A DNA stretch of 64,000 nucleotides, from positions 58,797-122,796 of the forward strand of contig JAKSPO010000004.1 of the NCBI GenBank assembly GCA_024404675.1, in the 5' to 3' direction. The notes beneath the pieces were generated by a model. That model did no database searches and was not told where the DNA came from. It worked only from the letters and a program-made list of their open reading frames with translations. Source of the DNA: Lachnospiraceae bacterium (GTDB taxonomy: Bacteria; Bacillota; Clostridia; Lachnospirales; Lachnospiraceae). Position 1 is the stretch's first letter, and each line of letters starts with the position of its first letter. This document shows, one piece after another, positions 18,121 to 26,624 of this stretch. The translations under genes and the position numbers were made by a program.

Positions 18121-19827
18121 TCAAAAATCAATCGGAATATCGATTTCATCCGGCTCATCGCGGAAATCATAATAACCGGATATGGAAACAGGAATCGACT
18201 CTTCTTCGTCAGACTCCTCCTCGTCGGCAACGTCCGCAATCATCTCCTCTTCATCCTCTTCAAAGCTGATCGGGATATCCTCGCGGCGGGAAGCTTCTTC
18301 AGCCTGCTGCTCGTTTCGAATGTCTCTGAGGAGTGCATCGATGTCATCCTCCTCGTCGGATTCCTCCGCACAAGACACCGGAATCTCTTCGGCATCTTCC
18401 GGTTTATCTTCGTCGGTCGTGTCGTATGGCTGCTCCTCGCTGTCAGCTTCGGCAACAACGATTGGAATATCGAAGGCTTCTTCCTCGTCTTCTGTAATCT
18501 CGATGGAACCGCTCTCGAAAGCTTCTGCGATTGGAATCGAAGTGTCCTCGTCCGCAGAACTCTCCTGTACGGGCTCCTCAGCTGCCGGAGTCTCTTCGTC
18601 TTCCTCGATTGTAATCGAGTAAGCACTCTCGCCTTCCGGCTCGTCGCTTTTCATGTCACCTTCCCGGTCGACCTCCGGGTTATCGTCTTCATAAGCAATG
18701 GCAATCGGCGTTTCTTCCGTTTCTTCTGCTTCTTCCGCATCGGCGCTTCCGAAATCAATGAAAAATGAGTCCTCAATATCCTGCTCATCCGTATTCTCAA
18801 TCGGAATCTCAGTGCTACTTTCTTCTGTAGCCTCCACCTCTTCGAGAGCTTCCGGCTCTTCCGTCACTTCTTCCTCTTCAAGAGTCTTCTCTATGTCTGC
18901 TTCTTCCTCTTCAGGTGCCTCCGGCTCTTCTGTAGCATCTTCTTCAAGCGCCTCGGGTTCTTCGAAGGCTTCCTCGGTATCATCCTCAGCAATGCTGATT
19001 TCTACACCTTCATTAGACTCCTCATCGAGCTCTTCCGCAGCTTCTGCGGGCTCCTCCGTGGCTTCTGCGGGCTCCTCCAAAGCTTCCTCCAATGCGTCCG
19101 CACCATCAAGCTTTCTGAGCTCCTCGATTTCCTCGGACGGCTCGGTAGCATCATCTAACTCCTCGGATGCAAAAAGCATATTGAACAGAAAATCCTCGTC
19201 CTCCGAAGCATCCGACGACTCTTCGGCGGGTTCTTCCTGCGCTTCTTCTGCCAATTCTTTCAGATCCTCTTCAGTAGCTTCTTCCAGCGCTTCCTCTACA
19301 GCTTCTTCAACTGCTTCCACGCCAATTTCTTCCAAGGCTTCTTCAACTGCTTCCTCAGCAACTTCCTTCAGAGCTTCCTCGGTAACCTCTTCCAACGCTT
19401 CCTCGATAGTCTCTTCAACCGATTCCAAAGCTTCCTCGATAGTCTCTTCGACCTCCTCCAAGGCTTCCTCGATAGCTTCTTCGGTCGCTTCCTCCGCGAT
19501 TTCCTCGTTAGCCGCCTCTGCTTCCTCTGCAGTCAATGCAAGCGAAAGCTCCTCGGAGGTCTCCTCGAGGCTCTTCTGTAGCTCGGAAAATGCTTCCGCA
19601 AGCGCTTCTCCCTCCGTCTCCTCGGCGCCAGCCGAAGTCCTTTCGGCAAGAAGCCTGGTATTTAGAAGCACACTTAATCCAAGCGCACTCTCAAGCGCCT
19701 TCACAAGCTCTATAGTAAGCGTCCTCGTGTCCCCATACTGTTCTGTCACAGCCTTTTTCGCACTTCCGCACTCCGTACAGAAATTCGCATCTTCAGGCAT
19801 TTCCGCTCCGCATCTGCTACATCTCAT
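18121..19827 (-). CDS. Zinc-ribbon protein with a very acidic, repetitive body
   Basis: ATG at 19827 follows a strong GAGGAGG site; the 13 codons before it are not needed. The 568-residue product starts with a zinc ribbon (MRCSRCGAEMPEDANFCTEC, ligands C3, C6, C17, C20). A Glu/Ala-rich part made of EEALEEV/EETIEEAL heptad-like units follows, probably helical. The C-terminal half is acidic with at least nine short hydrophobic motifs such as ISIAEDD, IPIENTD, ITIEEDE, IPIAEA, IPIVVAE, IPVSCAEE, IPISFEED and IPIDF, each embedded in Glu/Asp. No signal peptide or membrane helix is seen. The function is not recognised. It has its own promoter and terminator next to rpoBC. The opposite strand is open only because of the biased composition. 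Confidence 0.85.
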   Translation of the reverse strand: MRCSRCGAEMPEDANFCTECGSAKKAVTEQYGDTRTLTIELVKALESALGLSVLLNTRLLAERTSAGAEETEGEALAEAFSELQKSLEETSEELSLALTAEEAEAANEEIAEEATEEAIEEALEEVEETIEEALESVEETIEEALEEVTEEALKEVAEEAVEEALEEIGVEAVEEAVEEALEEATEEDLKELAEEAQEEPAEESSDASEDEDFLFNMLFASEELDDATEPSEEIEELRKLDGADALEEALEEPAEATEEPAEAAEELDEESNEGVEISIAEDDTEEAFEEPEALEEDATEEPEAPEEEEADIEKTLEEEEVTEEPEALEEVEATEESSTEIPIENTDEQDIEDSFFIDFGSADAEEAEETEETPIAIAYEDDNPEVDREGDMKSDEPEGESAYSITIEEDEETPAAEEPVQESSADEDTSIPIAEAFESGSIEITEDEEEAFDIPIVVAEADSEEQPYDTTDEDKPEDAEEIPVSCAEESDEEDDIDALLRDIRNEQQAEEASRREDIPISFEEDEEEMIADVADEEESDEEESIPVSISGYYDFRDEPDEIDIPIDF

Positions 19828-19899
19828 GCCAGCTTCCTCCTCTGTCAATCGCCCGCACGCAGGCACACTATCAACCCGGTAAAGGATTGTATTTGATTT

Positions 19900-19929
19900 A
19901 TTTTATCCTTTATGGAAGAGCTCTGTCAA
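19900..19929 (-). promoter_or_regulatory. Promoter of the zinc-ribbon gene
   Basis: TTGACA (19924-19929), an 18-base spacer and TAAAAT (19900-19905) on the minus strand, about 75 bases before the ATG at 19827. Confidence 0.65.
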
Positions 19930-20004
19930 TACTTTTTCGGAACTTTCGACCTCGCAGCGCCGGCAAATGCAAAAGACAGGCGATAGTGACGGATTTGTTT
20001 CCAA

Positions 20005-20040
20005 ATAAAGAAGACCACCGCCCGAAGACAGTGGTCTTTG
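20005..20040 (-). terminator. Terminator of the Pro/Thr-linker lipoprotein gene
   Basis: AAGACCAC (20011-20018) pairs with GTGGTCTT (20031-20038), followed on the minus strand by CTTTATTT, directly after the lipoprotein stop codon at 20046. Confidence 0.75.
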
Positions 20041-20045
20041 TGCCG

Positions 20046-21272
20046 CTATTCAGCTTTCTTATATCGATTGGAAATAATCTGAACATAATCGCTCGTGGAG
20101 TAGTCCTCCTCTGTGAACAGATACCCGTTCAGATAGGTAATCCGGGTAATTCCGATGCACTCGCCTTCAGGGAAGCAAATCGCAAAACCGGCATTGGCAT
20201 GCCAGCCTTCGGCGCTTCCGAACAGACCGATTCTCGCATCGAAATAGAAGTTGGTAATCTCCGCCGAAGCACTCTCGGAGTGGGTCTTACGAAGAATTCG
20301 TCCGTCCTTTGTAAACTCATAGTACCAATCCGGCTGCGGGCCGTACTCGTTCTCGCCAAGAGTCGCATAGCCGCCGGCGCATACCCATTTGCCGACAAGC
20401 TGATCCCAGATATCCGCAGGAATCCTGTTGTCGAAGACGGGTTCATGAAGTAGCTGATCTGCCCAGTAAATGTACATATACTCGATAAAGCTTTCCACAT
20501 TGACCGGCTGCTCAGCCATCTCCGTGTCGATATACCAATTCGAGGTTCTGTAATCACCGAACTCCTGAAGCGTAAGCTTCTGCTCCCAGGTCTCAATTGC
20601 CTTCGTAAACTGCTCCTCGCTGACCGGTACATCGTTAATCATGTATTCTCCGCTCATTTCGGATTTCATCAGAGTAATCACCGGCACTGCCTTTGCATCC
20701 TTCAGCTCAAAGACCGAAAGCTCATACGCACCAAAGCCCGAATACTGCGAGCCGATCAGGTGCTCCTCCTCATTATAGGAGCATACGCCGGAGGAGCCGA
20801 ATACGCCGAGATCCACAACTTTACCGTCATGATAGGTAAGGATCGTAACCACGTCCATATGTGCGCTGCTCGTCGTAAAAAGCAGCTCCGGAATCGTGTC
20901 CTCATCCAGATACTTTAATGTAAAATAAACATGCTCCTCGTCCGGAATCTGATACTTGCCGGCAAGCACCTGCTTCTTCATATACTCACCATAAGCCCGA
21001 ATCGCGCGATATTCCTCCAGATGTGCTGTGGAAAATAAATCGCTGATCGGCGCAGGCGTCGGCGTCGGAGCTACCGTAGGAGTGGGCGTCGGAGTCGGCG
21101 AGGGCGTGGCCTCGGGACTCGGCGAGGGCTCACCCGCCTGCGTCAAGGTAGGTGTCGCAGGCGTCCCGGAACCGGGAGCGCGCTGCTTTCCGCCCGAAGA
21201 ATCCGTGTTGCCGCAGCCGCTTAACATAAGCATCATACAAAAAATCAAAAGAATCGAAACAGGTCTTTTCAT
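20046..21272 (-). CDS. Secreted lipoprotein of unknown function with Pro/Thr linker
   Basis: A 408-residue protein with a signal peptide ending in the lipobox LSGC, so C20 would be lipidated and the protein held on the outer face of the membrane. Residues about 30-80 are a PTPTPTP-type spacer typical of surface proteins in Lachnospiraceae. The remaining 320 residues form a globular domain or domains with no family I recognise. It begins with a helical segment (EEYRAIRAYGEYMKKQVLAG), which may act as an adaptor. The neighbour upstream is a GH5 glycosidase 15 bases away, so the two are probably cotranscribed, but a link to polysaccharides is only an inference. Confidence 0.8.
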   Translation of the reverse strand: MKRPVSILLIFCMMLMLSGCGNTDSSGGKQRAPGSGTPATPTLTQAGEPSPSPEATPSPTPTPTPTVAPTPTPAPISDLFSTAHLEEYRAIRAYGEYMKKQVLAGKYQIPDEEHVYFTLKYLDEDTIPELLFTTSSAHMDVVTILTYHDGKVVDLGVFGSSGVCSYNEEEHLIGSQYSGFGAYELSVFELKDAKAVPVITLMKSEMSGEYMINDVPVSEEQFTKAIETWEQKLTLQEFGDYRTSNWYIDTEMAEQPVNVESFIEYMYIYWADQLLHEPVFDNRIPADIWDQLVGKWVCAGGYATLGENEYGPQPDWYYEFTKDGRILRKTHSESASAEITNFYFDARIGLFGSAEGWHANAGFAICFPEGECIGITRITYLNGYLFTEEDYSTSDYVQIISNRYKKAE

Positions 21273-21287
21273 ACCGAAGCCCCCGGC

Positions 21288-22328
21288 TTACTGCCATTTG
21301 ATGATTGAAAGAAGCTCCTCGCGAACCTCATCCATACGTTCATCGGAAAGACCGAAATCCATACGGCGATAGCTCCATGCCGCAGAGCCGATCTGATAAT
21401 GCTTCATAACCTTATGGAATGCCTTATACCACTTGAGTGCTTCCTTCGGATCCACACGGTCAATTACACCGTACTCACCGCAATAAAGTGCCACATTTCT
21501 CTCTGCAGCCGCCTTGATTGCCTCCTCAAAAAGGAGTTCGAAGTATTTTTCACCGGGCACATCCTGAGCGGTTCCAAAACGACCGAAGCTGATATTCTCC
21601 ATCTTGAGAAGCTCTTTGCTTCCCTTCTCATATTCCGCATAGCTCATCTCAAACGGACAGCGAAAAGCGGTATCCATCGGCGGAATCCACGGCGCACCCT
21701 GATGTGTGAACAAGAGCGGATCGTAGCAATGGAAGTTGTAAATAATATTCTCGTCGTAAGGCATCGCAAGGTCCTTGACTGCCTCAACGCTGTTGTTGTA
21801 ATAGCCGCCCACCAGAATCGAAATGTCCGGTGCAACAGCACGGATCTTCTTAATACAGGTCTCTGCGATTCGGTTCCAGCGGTCGCAGTACTCCTTCTTT
21901 GTTACCTCATTCAAAAGCTCGAAGGCAAGCATGTCCTTCTCGCCGCCGAAGCGCTTTGCAAATTCTTCCCAGATCTTGTAAAAATGCTCCTGATAACGCT
22001 CCTCCTCGAAGAAGCCAAACTCGCCGTATGCATTGTCAAAGGAGTAACCCGGGGTGCGGTGCAGGTCAAGAATCATATTGAGACCGTTGTCCCGGCACAT
22101 ACGGATCGCATAAGCGATGTATGCAAAGCCCTCCTCCTGAAAATTGTTATGCTCATCCTCAAAGAGTTCATAATCGACCGGTATACGAATATGGTCCAAT
22201 CCCCACTCTCTGACCGTCTTAAAGTCCCCATCGGAAATAAAGCTGTCGTAGTGCTCCTTCGTGTGAACACACTGAGAAAGCCAACCTCCGAAGTTGATGC
22301 CATGCTCATAACCCTTCCACTGTTTCAT
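21288..22328 (-). CDS. Glycoside hydrolase family 5, cytoplasmic type
   Basis: A 346-residue (beta/alpha)8 barrel of the GH5 cellulase clan. The N-terminus YEHGINFGGWLSQ is typical. The acid/base Glu is E141 (FELLNE), and the nucleophile is E285 (YCGEYG). HIRIPVDYELF (47-57) and DLHRTPG (88-94) match the conserved Arg and His positions. There is no signal peptide, so the enzyme probably acts on imported oligosaccharides (beta-glucan, mannan or similar); the exact substrate cannot be read. The lipoprotein gene follows after 15 bases. Confidence 0.9.
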   Translation of the reverse strand: MKQWKGYEHGINFGGWLSQCVHTKEHYDSFISDGDFKTVREWGLDHIRIPVDYELFEDEHNNFQEEGFAYIAYAIRMCRDNGLNMILDLHRTPGYSFDNAYGEFGFFEEERYQEHFYKIWEEFAKRFGGEKDMLAFELLNEVTKKEYCDRWNRIAETCIKKIRAVAPDISILVGGYYNNSVEAVKDLAMPYDENIIYNFHCYDPLLFTHQGAPWIPPMDTAFRCPFEMSYAEYEKGSKELLKMENISFGRFGTAQDVPGEKYFELLFEEAIKAAAERNVALYCGEYGVIDRVDPKEALKWYKAFHKVMKHYQIGSAAWSYRRMDFGLSDERMDEVREELLSIIKWQ

Positions 22329-22390
22329 AAATTCATCCTCCTGTCATTTGCGCCAAAACCCAACATATACGCTCCTTTTAGTATAAAAAT

Positions 22391-22418
22391 AAAAGAGGGA
22401 AAATGCAATCCCTCTTTT
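22391..22418 (-). terminator. Terminator after the ProXp-like gene
   Basis: AAAAGAGGGA (22391-22400) pairs perfectly with TCCCTCTTTT (22409-22418) just after the stop codon at 22425. It works for the minus strand and is nearly symmetrical. Confidence 0.85.
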
Positions 22419-22424
22419 ACGAAT

Positions 22425-23018
22425 TCACTCTTCTCCGGTAAGTCTGACAACTGTCATGTCATGCTTCATTGCCACAAGAAGCGGTCCGAAGATATCCTTT
22501 GTATAAAGCTTCAGGCTCGTCGTATTGATGCAAGGGTGACAACCGACAAATTCTCCCTTCAGAACATCCTCATCCACCAGAAGCTGTACCTTGCCCTCCG
22601 TATCGTTCATCAGCCCAAGAACACTTACGGAGCCTGGCGTAATATCAAGATACTGCTCCATATACTCCGCTTCGGCGAAACTGAGTCTTGCGCAGCCGAG
22701 CTGTCCGCTCAGCTCCTTAGTCTTAAAGACCTTATCCCCCGGCATCATCAGAAGATAGAACTGCGTCCGCTGTCGATTGCACAGAAACAGGTTCTTACAC
22801 ACCACAGCCTCAAGAATCGCATCTATCTTCAGACAATCCTCCATTGTATTGGCGTTAGCATCCGGGTGGTCGCAGCGCCAGAAGGTAATTCCCAGCGAAT
22901 CAAGCAGTTCATAGCACCGTATCTCCTTCTCGAGTCTGCCGCTTAAATCAAGCGGGCTTCCCTGCTCCAGTGTATATTCCATCTGCGTCTCCTCCGTATT
23001 CTGTTCCATCTCAACCAT
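22425..23018 (-). CDS. Prolyl-tRNA synthetase-associated (YbaK/ProXp-ala-like) deacylase
   Basis: About 197 residues of the YbaK/EbsC fold, closest in pattern to ProXp-ala/PrdX proteins that hydrolyse Ala-tRNA(Pro) in trans. Supporting motifs are the F-x-x-x-x-H-P segment (FWRCDHPDANANTMEDC), the KNLFLCNR strand, and SVLGLMND with FVGCHPCINTTSL near the C-terminus. Several starts are possible. ATG at 23018 has AAGGAG 7 bases upstream and is chosen; a later ATG (at MEYTLEQ) also has a GGAGGA site. A 38-codon open frame ends 1 base before this start. Confidence 0.85.
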   Translation of the reverse strand: MVEMEQNTEETQMEYTLEQGSPLDLSGRLEKEIRCYELLDSLGITFWRCDHPDANANTMEDCLKIDAILEAVVCKNLFLCNRQRTQFYLLMMPGDKVFKTKELSGQLGCARLSFAEAEYMEQYLDITPGSVSVLGLMNDTEGKVQLLVDEDVLKGEFVGCHPCINTTSLKLYTKDIFGPLLVAMKHDMTVVRLTGEE

Positions 23019-23019
23019 T

Positions 23020-23136
23020 TCAGTACTCCTTGATAACCTTACCATTCACAATTCCTTCATCGTAATAATCTTCTAAATACGCCGTAACCTCCGACCTGAC
23101 TCCTCGGATTGTAACATATTCTTTGCCATTTTTCAT
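23020..23136 (-). CDS. Possible 38-residue small protein upstream of the ProXp-like gene
   Basis: An ATG at 23136 opens a 38-codon frame starting MKNGKEYVTIRGVRSEV and ending VIKEY, with balanced charged and hydrophobic residues. Its TGA stop is one base before the next ATG, and its last codons contain the AAGGAG used by that gene, a layout that favours coupling. No clear ribosome site precedes its own ATG. It may be a real small protein, a leader peptide, or chance. Confidence 0.35.
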   Translation of the reverse strand: MKNGKEYVTIRGVRSEVTAYLEDYYDEGIVNGKVIKEY

Positions 23137-23215
23137 AAAAAAGAAACACGATCAATCCAGTAACCGAACAATCCCGTCTCTTTTTTTTGCTTTAAAAATG
23201 TTAATTTCTTATATA

Positions 23216-23506
23216 TTACTGCTTCAATCCATCAGCTGTGGTCATAAATGCACCGAACTGAATATATACTTTATTATCACTAATCACAACAATCATCTTT
23301 TCATAAATAAGCAAAGGCTTAACAATAAATTTTGGCAAAAATCTATATGTTAGCGTTAATTTTTCTTTCTGCCCTTTCCGCTCTTCTTCCGAAAAATATG
23401 CTGTGCTGAGATCATCCATTCCATTTTCTGCAATGAATTCTGTAGAATCAATCCATCCATCCGAAAGAAGTTCTTCCTTTAATTTCAAATATTCTTCTCG
23501 GCTCAT
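23216..23506 (-). pseudogene. Truncated paralogue of the neighbouring membrane protein
   Basis: This 96-codon frame begins MSREEYLKLKEELLSDGW, clearly related to MSPEEYRKLKQQLISEGW within the next upstream gene (23542-24030). Similarity extends a few codons upstream of the ATG (IEMS against LEMS), where an in-frame TGA cuts it off. The membrane-anchor N-terminus present in the paralogue is missing. It is therefore read as the remnant of a tandem duplicate, although a short soluble version could still be expressed. Confidence 0.5.
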
Positions 23507-23541
23507 CTCGATGCCCCCAGATAGTCAATTTCCTTCTTGGT

Positions 23542-24030
23542 CTAATGGACCTTACCGCCAATCGGAAAGAATGGGAGATGGAGCGTTGCCCGATACTCCA
23601 CTAAGACAACATCCTCCAATATTACAACTTCCAAAGTTTCCGAAGCACTATTGGAAGATAGCAGCGCTTTAATGCTGTAATCGTGCCCAAGCATATCACA
23701 TGAATATTGTTCCGTCAGCACATCCGTGGAAAGTGTGTGAGATTCTCGATAATACTGTGGTATCGCCAGCGAACCGGTCTGTTTTATGGAATCGCACTGC
23801 CAGCCCTCGCTGATTAATTGCTGTTTCAATTTCCGATACTCTTCCGGGCTCATTTCAAGTCTCTGTCGCACACGTGTTAATGTATGCTCATCTTCCAGAA
23901 CCACATATTTCTTATATTGATTAACATTTCGTCGAAAAGAAGATATCGGAATAAAATAGGATATAACACAGGAAACAAGTAAAATCAAAACCACAATGAA
24001 AACTATCATTATAATACGTTTTTTCTTCAT
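23542..24030 (-). CDS. Small membrane-anchored protein of unknown function
   Basis: ATG at 24030 follows GGGAGG with 9-base spacing and gives 162 residues. Residues about 5-26 are a single hydrophobic helix after a basic KKKR start, so this is an N-terminal anchor or uncleaved signal. The extracellular part has a helical MSPEEYRKLKQQLISEGW segment and a beta-rich C-terminus. The same arrangement (anchor plus small extracytoplasmic domain) is seen in the gene at 24562-25365. No family recognised; a truncated paralogue follows 35 bases downstream. Confidence 0.7.
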   Translation of the reverse strand: MKKKRIIMIVFIVVLILLVSCVISYFIPISSFRRNVNQYKKYVVLEDEHTLTRVRQRLEMSPEEYRKLKQQLISEGWQCDSIKQTGSLAIPQYYRESHTLSTDVLTEQYSCDMLGHDYSIKALLSSNSASETLEVVILEDVVLVEYRATLHLPFFPIGGKVH

Positions 24031-24047
24031 CTTCCACGCCCTCCCGT

Positions 24048-24305
24048 CTATAATCCGCACCATTTGAGCATTGTACTAATTGAAATCGTTATTTCATTCA
24101 TTTTTTTGATGGTAACCGTTGAACCATAATTACTTGACATATACGAGTACCACCCTTTTGTTGAAAATGTTATAAATGATCCCCCAATCATATGCATTAT
24201 AGTACCATCTGCCGCATTCACCGTCGCATTATCGGAGAACAGTACATTTGTCAGGGAGTTCCCCGACAATAAGAGTATACCCGTTGCCCCTCCACTGTCA
24301 AGCAT
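24048..24305 (-). pseudogene. Beta-helix-like protein remnant
   Basis: An 85-codon frame with the rhythm of parallel beta-helix repeats (GNSLTNVLFSDNATVNAADG, GSFITFSTKG, YGSTVTIKK) ends just upstream of the small membrane protein. Neighbouring minus-strand sequence up to about 24433 is open in another frame and carries an AGGAGG directly before ATGAGATATAG, suggesting a disrupted longer gene. No convincing intact start exists. It could be the tail of a decayed surface protein. Confidence 0.35.
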
Positions 24306-24470
24306 TTTAGAAAAACTGCGGTTTTTAAAAATGGCGGTTTTTTGTTAAAATCTAATATAGCATTTTGTTTTAATCTATATCTCATCTTCCTCCTTCTGTC
24401 CCGAACAGGAGGTTTCCGCGTTCGCCAGTGCAATCTCCCCCGTTAAGGATTACACCGGGGGGGCAATGTA

Positions 24471-24507
24471 CAAAAAAGGAGAGCTGCTCAAATCGAACAG
24501 CTCCCTC
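24471..24507 (-). terminator. Terminator after the DUF6273-like gene
   Basis: GGAGAGCTG (24478-24486) pairs with CAGCTCC-CTC (24498-24507), with one bulge, followed by TTTTTTG on the minus strand. Confidence 0.7.
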
Positions 24508-24561
24508 TATCATCTCAAAGGTATTCCTTTTGTTTTTCTACAACTAAAACAGTACGTGTCA

Positions 24562-25365
24562 TTACTTGTCCGAAGAAAAAACATAAATCGAACCGCTGAT
24601 TTCCTCTGTGTCAACAGTTTGAAGTTCAATCGGCTCATTCCGATTCACCGTAAAAACCGGACGAACATAATGCTCCGCACCATTTTGAATATGGTTGCTG
24701 ACAACAGCCGTGTTGTACCATAATGACGCATGCGTGTCATCCCCGCCGATTGCCTCTGATCGTAGCCAAGTGTATAAAAGGACAGGATTCTTCAATGCTT
24801 CCGGGATTACATCGCCTTCGTCTCTCTCTTTATCTCTTATCAGTGGGGCATCCAACTCGGCTGCCGACAGGACAAAAACGTGACGATAAATTGTTTCTAG
24901 AAAAGGTTCTCCTTCCATCCTTCTCTTTTCTACAAATCTGCTTGTGTGAATTCTCACGGAAGATTCCCGAATTATACTTTTCATTTCCTCGGAAAAGACA
25001 TTATAAAATTCACCCTCAAGGAAATCATCCACTATACTGCCGTTGTAATATGCTCCTCCGGTACCGAAAATATTAGCATCTCTGTACATCATTTCTTTCA
25101 TATAGACGTCCTTCCGGAGCAGCAAAACCGCTTCGCTTCCGTAATTTTTCGTATCAATTACGATATACGGAGTATATTTCCCATTTTCCTTTACATAGAC
25201 CAAATAGTTTGTGTCTCCGCTCTTTCCAAAGCACAAATCGGCTACAATCTCCGGGTCTTTTGGCGGATGAAGCTGTGAATAGATTTCTTTTGCCATCAAT
25301 CCCAGGAATACCAGCAACATCAAACATAAAAGCAGTACGAAGAGAGTCGTAATTCTTTTCTTCAT
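24562..25365 (-). CDS. Membrane-anchored protein with DUF6273-like domain
   Basis: ATG at 25365 is preceded by GGGAGGGTGT, giving 267 residues; five codons upstream are dispensable. Residues about 5-28 form one hydrophobic anchor after KKR. The extracytoplasmic part contains segments typical of DUF6273-like domains: KNYGSEAVLLLRKDV, GGAYYNGSIVDDFLEGEFYN, and late VRPVFTVNRN. The domain is common in large clostridial surface proteins; its role is unknown. It has its own terminator. Confidence 0.7.
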   Translation of the reverse strand: MKKRITTLFVLLLCLMLLVFLGLMAKEIYSQLHPPKDPEIVADLCFGKSGDTNYLVYVKENGKYTPYIVIDTKNYGSEAVLLLRKDVYMKEMMYRDANIFGTGGAYYNGSIVDDFLEGEFYNVFSEEMKSIIRESSVRIHTSRFVEKRRMEGEPFLETIYRHVFVLSAAELDAPLIRDKERDEGDVIPEALKNPVLLYTWLRSEAIGGDDTHASLWYNTAVVSNHIQNGAEHYVRPVFTVNRNEPIELQTVDTEEISGSIYVFSSDK

Positions 25366-25412
25366 ACACCCTCCCATCATTAGTTAAGAATAGTAAAATT
25401 GTAGGGGCAATG

Positions 25413-26108
25413 TTATCGCTGGACAAAGTTAGATTTACGCCAATCCTTACAGCCTTCACCCAGTTCTCTCAAAATGTCTTTCGGCTTTTCGATTATTGTT
25501 TTCGCGCCTTTCCGTATCAGGAAATCTCTGTCTCGAAATCCCCATAGTACTGAAATGCATGGGATTCCCACGTTTCTTGCCGTCTCCAGATCCACTTCCG
25601 AATCACCGACATAAACAGATTCATCAGCATTGCTTCCGAGCTGAGTCAATGCGGCCGACACCATATCCGGTGCGGGTTTTCTTCTGATTCCGGGTTGTTC
25701 CCCGATTGCCACATCTATATACTTCCCGAAAAAACGGCTGTTCAGTTCCTTAACGGCAGAGTCGATTTTGTTCGATACAATCGCCATCTTATATCCGTTT
25801 TCTTTCAACGCCTTGAGCGTTTCCAAAATCCCGTCATACGGTCCGGTTCTGTCCAGACAATGAACGTCATAATGCTCCTTAAACACCGGAATCATCTCAT
25901 CGATGACGGACTCCGGAATCTCCTTCGGAACCGCGCAACGGATTGCATACTTTATTCCATTTCCGAAGAATTCTCTGTACTCATCCTTCGTTCTGGAAGC
26001 AAAACCGAATTTCCCGAGAACATAATTCACGGATTCCGTCAGATCATCCAATGTGTCCAACACCGTTCCGTCCATATCAAATACTATTGTGTTTATCATA
26101 CCTGTCAT
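25413..26108 (-). CDS. HAD-family phosphatase (phosphoglycolate phosphatase-like)
   Basis: A 231-residue HAD hydrolase. Motif I is FDMDGTVLDT (nucleophile D11), motif II is AIVSNK, and motif III/IV is RRKPAPD with VYVGDSEVDLETA. An alpha-helical cap of the C1 type lies between motifs I and II. The substrate is a small phosphate ester; Gph-like enzymes use 2-phosphoglycolate, but pyrophosphatases of the PpaX type have the same layout. ATG at 26108 is used; a second ATG three codons later is possible. It lies next to the DUF6273-like gene without an obvious terminator between. Confidence 0.88.
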   Translation of the reverse strand: MTGMINTIVFDMDGTVLDTLDDLTESVNYVLGKFGFASRTKDEYREFFGNGIKYAIRCAVPKEIPESVIDEMIPVFKEHYDVHCLDRTGPYDGILETLKALKENGYKMAIVSNKIDSAVKELNSRFFGKYIDVAIGEQPGIRRKPAPDMVSAALTQLGSNADESVYVGDSEVDLETARNVGIPCISVLWGFRDRDFLIRKGAKTIIEKPKDILRELGEGCKDWRKSNFVQR

Positions 26109-26198
26109 TGTCCTGTCTTTTCCTGTTTATCTGTAAAATACCACATCGTTACGGATATACCATACGCAGTGTATATCTTACCACAACCGCTGACTCTT

Positions 26199-26594
26199 TT
26201 ACAGACTTTTCTTTGAGCGAGCGAAGGTTTTGTGCCCCCTTTCGGAGGCACAGCAATATCTTACAGTTTCTTTCTTATCCACTGTCTGAAGCCACAACTC
26301 CATCCCCGTCAGAAGCTTGCTGGAAGGAAGCAGATCCATTCCCTCCTCATGATGAAGGACAGTCTCCTCACAGGACGGATTCTCCGTCTCCAATGCTATT
26401 TCTCGCATCAGGGACTCCACCGTTCTCTGCAGGTTCCTCGGATATCCCAGCCCCGCTGTCAGATTTCCGGACGAATCCATATCCACCAAAAGGACTCGTT
26501 CCCCTGCTTTCGCCAGGGCAGCTCCCAGATTTACGGTCAGCGTACTCTTGCCGACGCCTCCCTTCTGGTTCCCGATTGCAATCGTCTTTGCCAC
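26199..26594 (-). pseudogene. Truncated ParA/Soj-type ATPase
   Basis: The frame starts (GTG at 26594 with GGAGG 8 bases upstream) with a perfect deviant Walker A, IGNQKGGVGKST, and VLLVDMDSSGNLTAGLG. The similarity stops near residue 105, about 40 percent of a normal ParA, and the rest (CCASERGHKTFARSKK) looks like junction sequence. ParA proteins separate plasmids, chromosomes and integrated elements; here there is no ParB and no complete element, so this is read as debris of a mobile element left in the accessory block. Confidence 0.7.
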
Positions 26595-26624
26595 GATCGT
26601 CACCTCCGTAAGAGTTTTAGATAA

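Noticed and set aside
18698..19882. Plus-strand Ser/Ala-rich frame opposite the zinc-ribbon gene
   Set aside because: It results from GCTTC/TCTTC repeats complementary to Glu/Ala codons; the minus strand has promoter, ribosome site, zinc ribbon and terminator.
21399..22946. 515-codon plus-strand frame across the GH5 and ProXp-like genes
   Set aside because: It crosses two well-supported minus-strand genes and a terminator and has no family similarity.
23123..23353. 76-codon plus-strand frame
   Set aside because: It overlaps the truncated paralogue and the small upstream frame, has no ribosome site, and is A/T-rich chance sequence.
24251..24433. 60-codon minus-strand frame rich in Arg and Lys
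   Set aside because: The ribosome site is too close to the internal ATG and no homology is evident; treated as part of the beta-helix remnant region.
26213..26252. GC-rich inverted repeat near the end of the ParA fragment
   Set aside because: The stem has mismatches and no T run follows, so a terminator is not supported.
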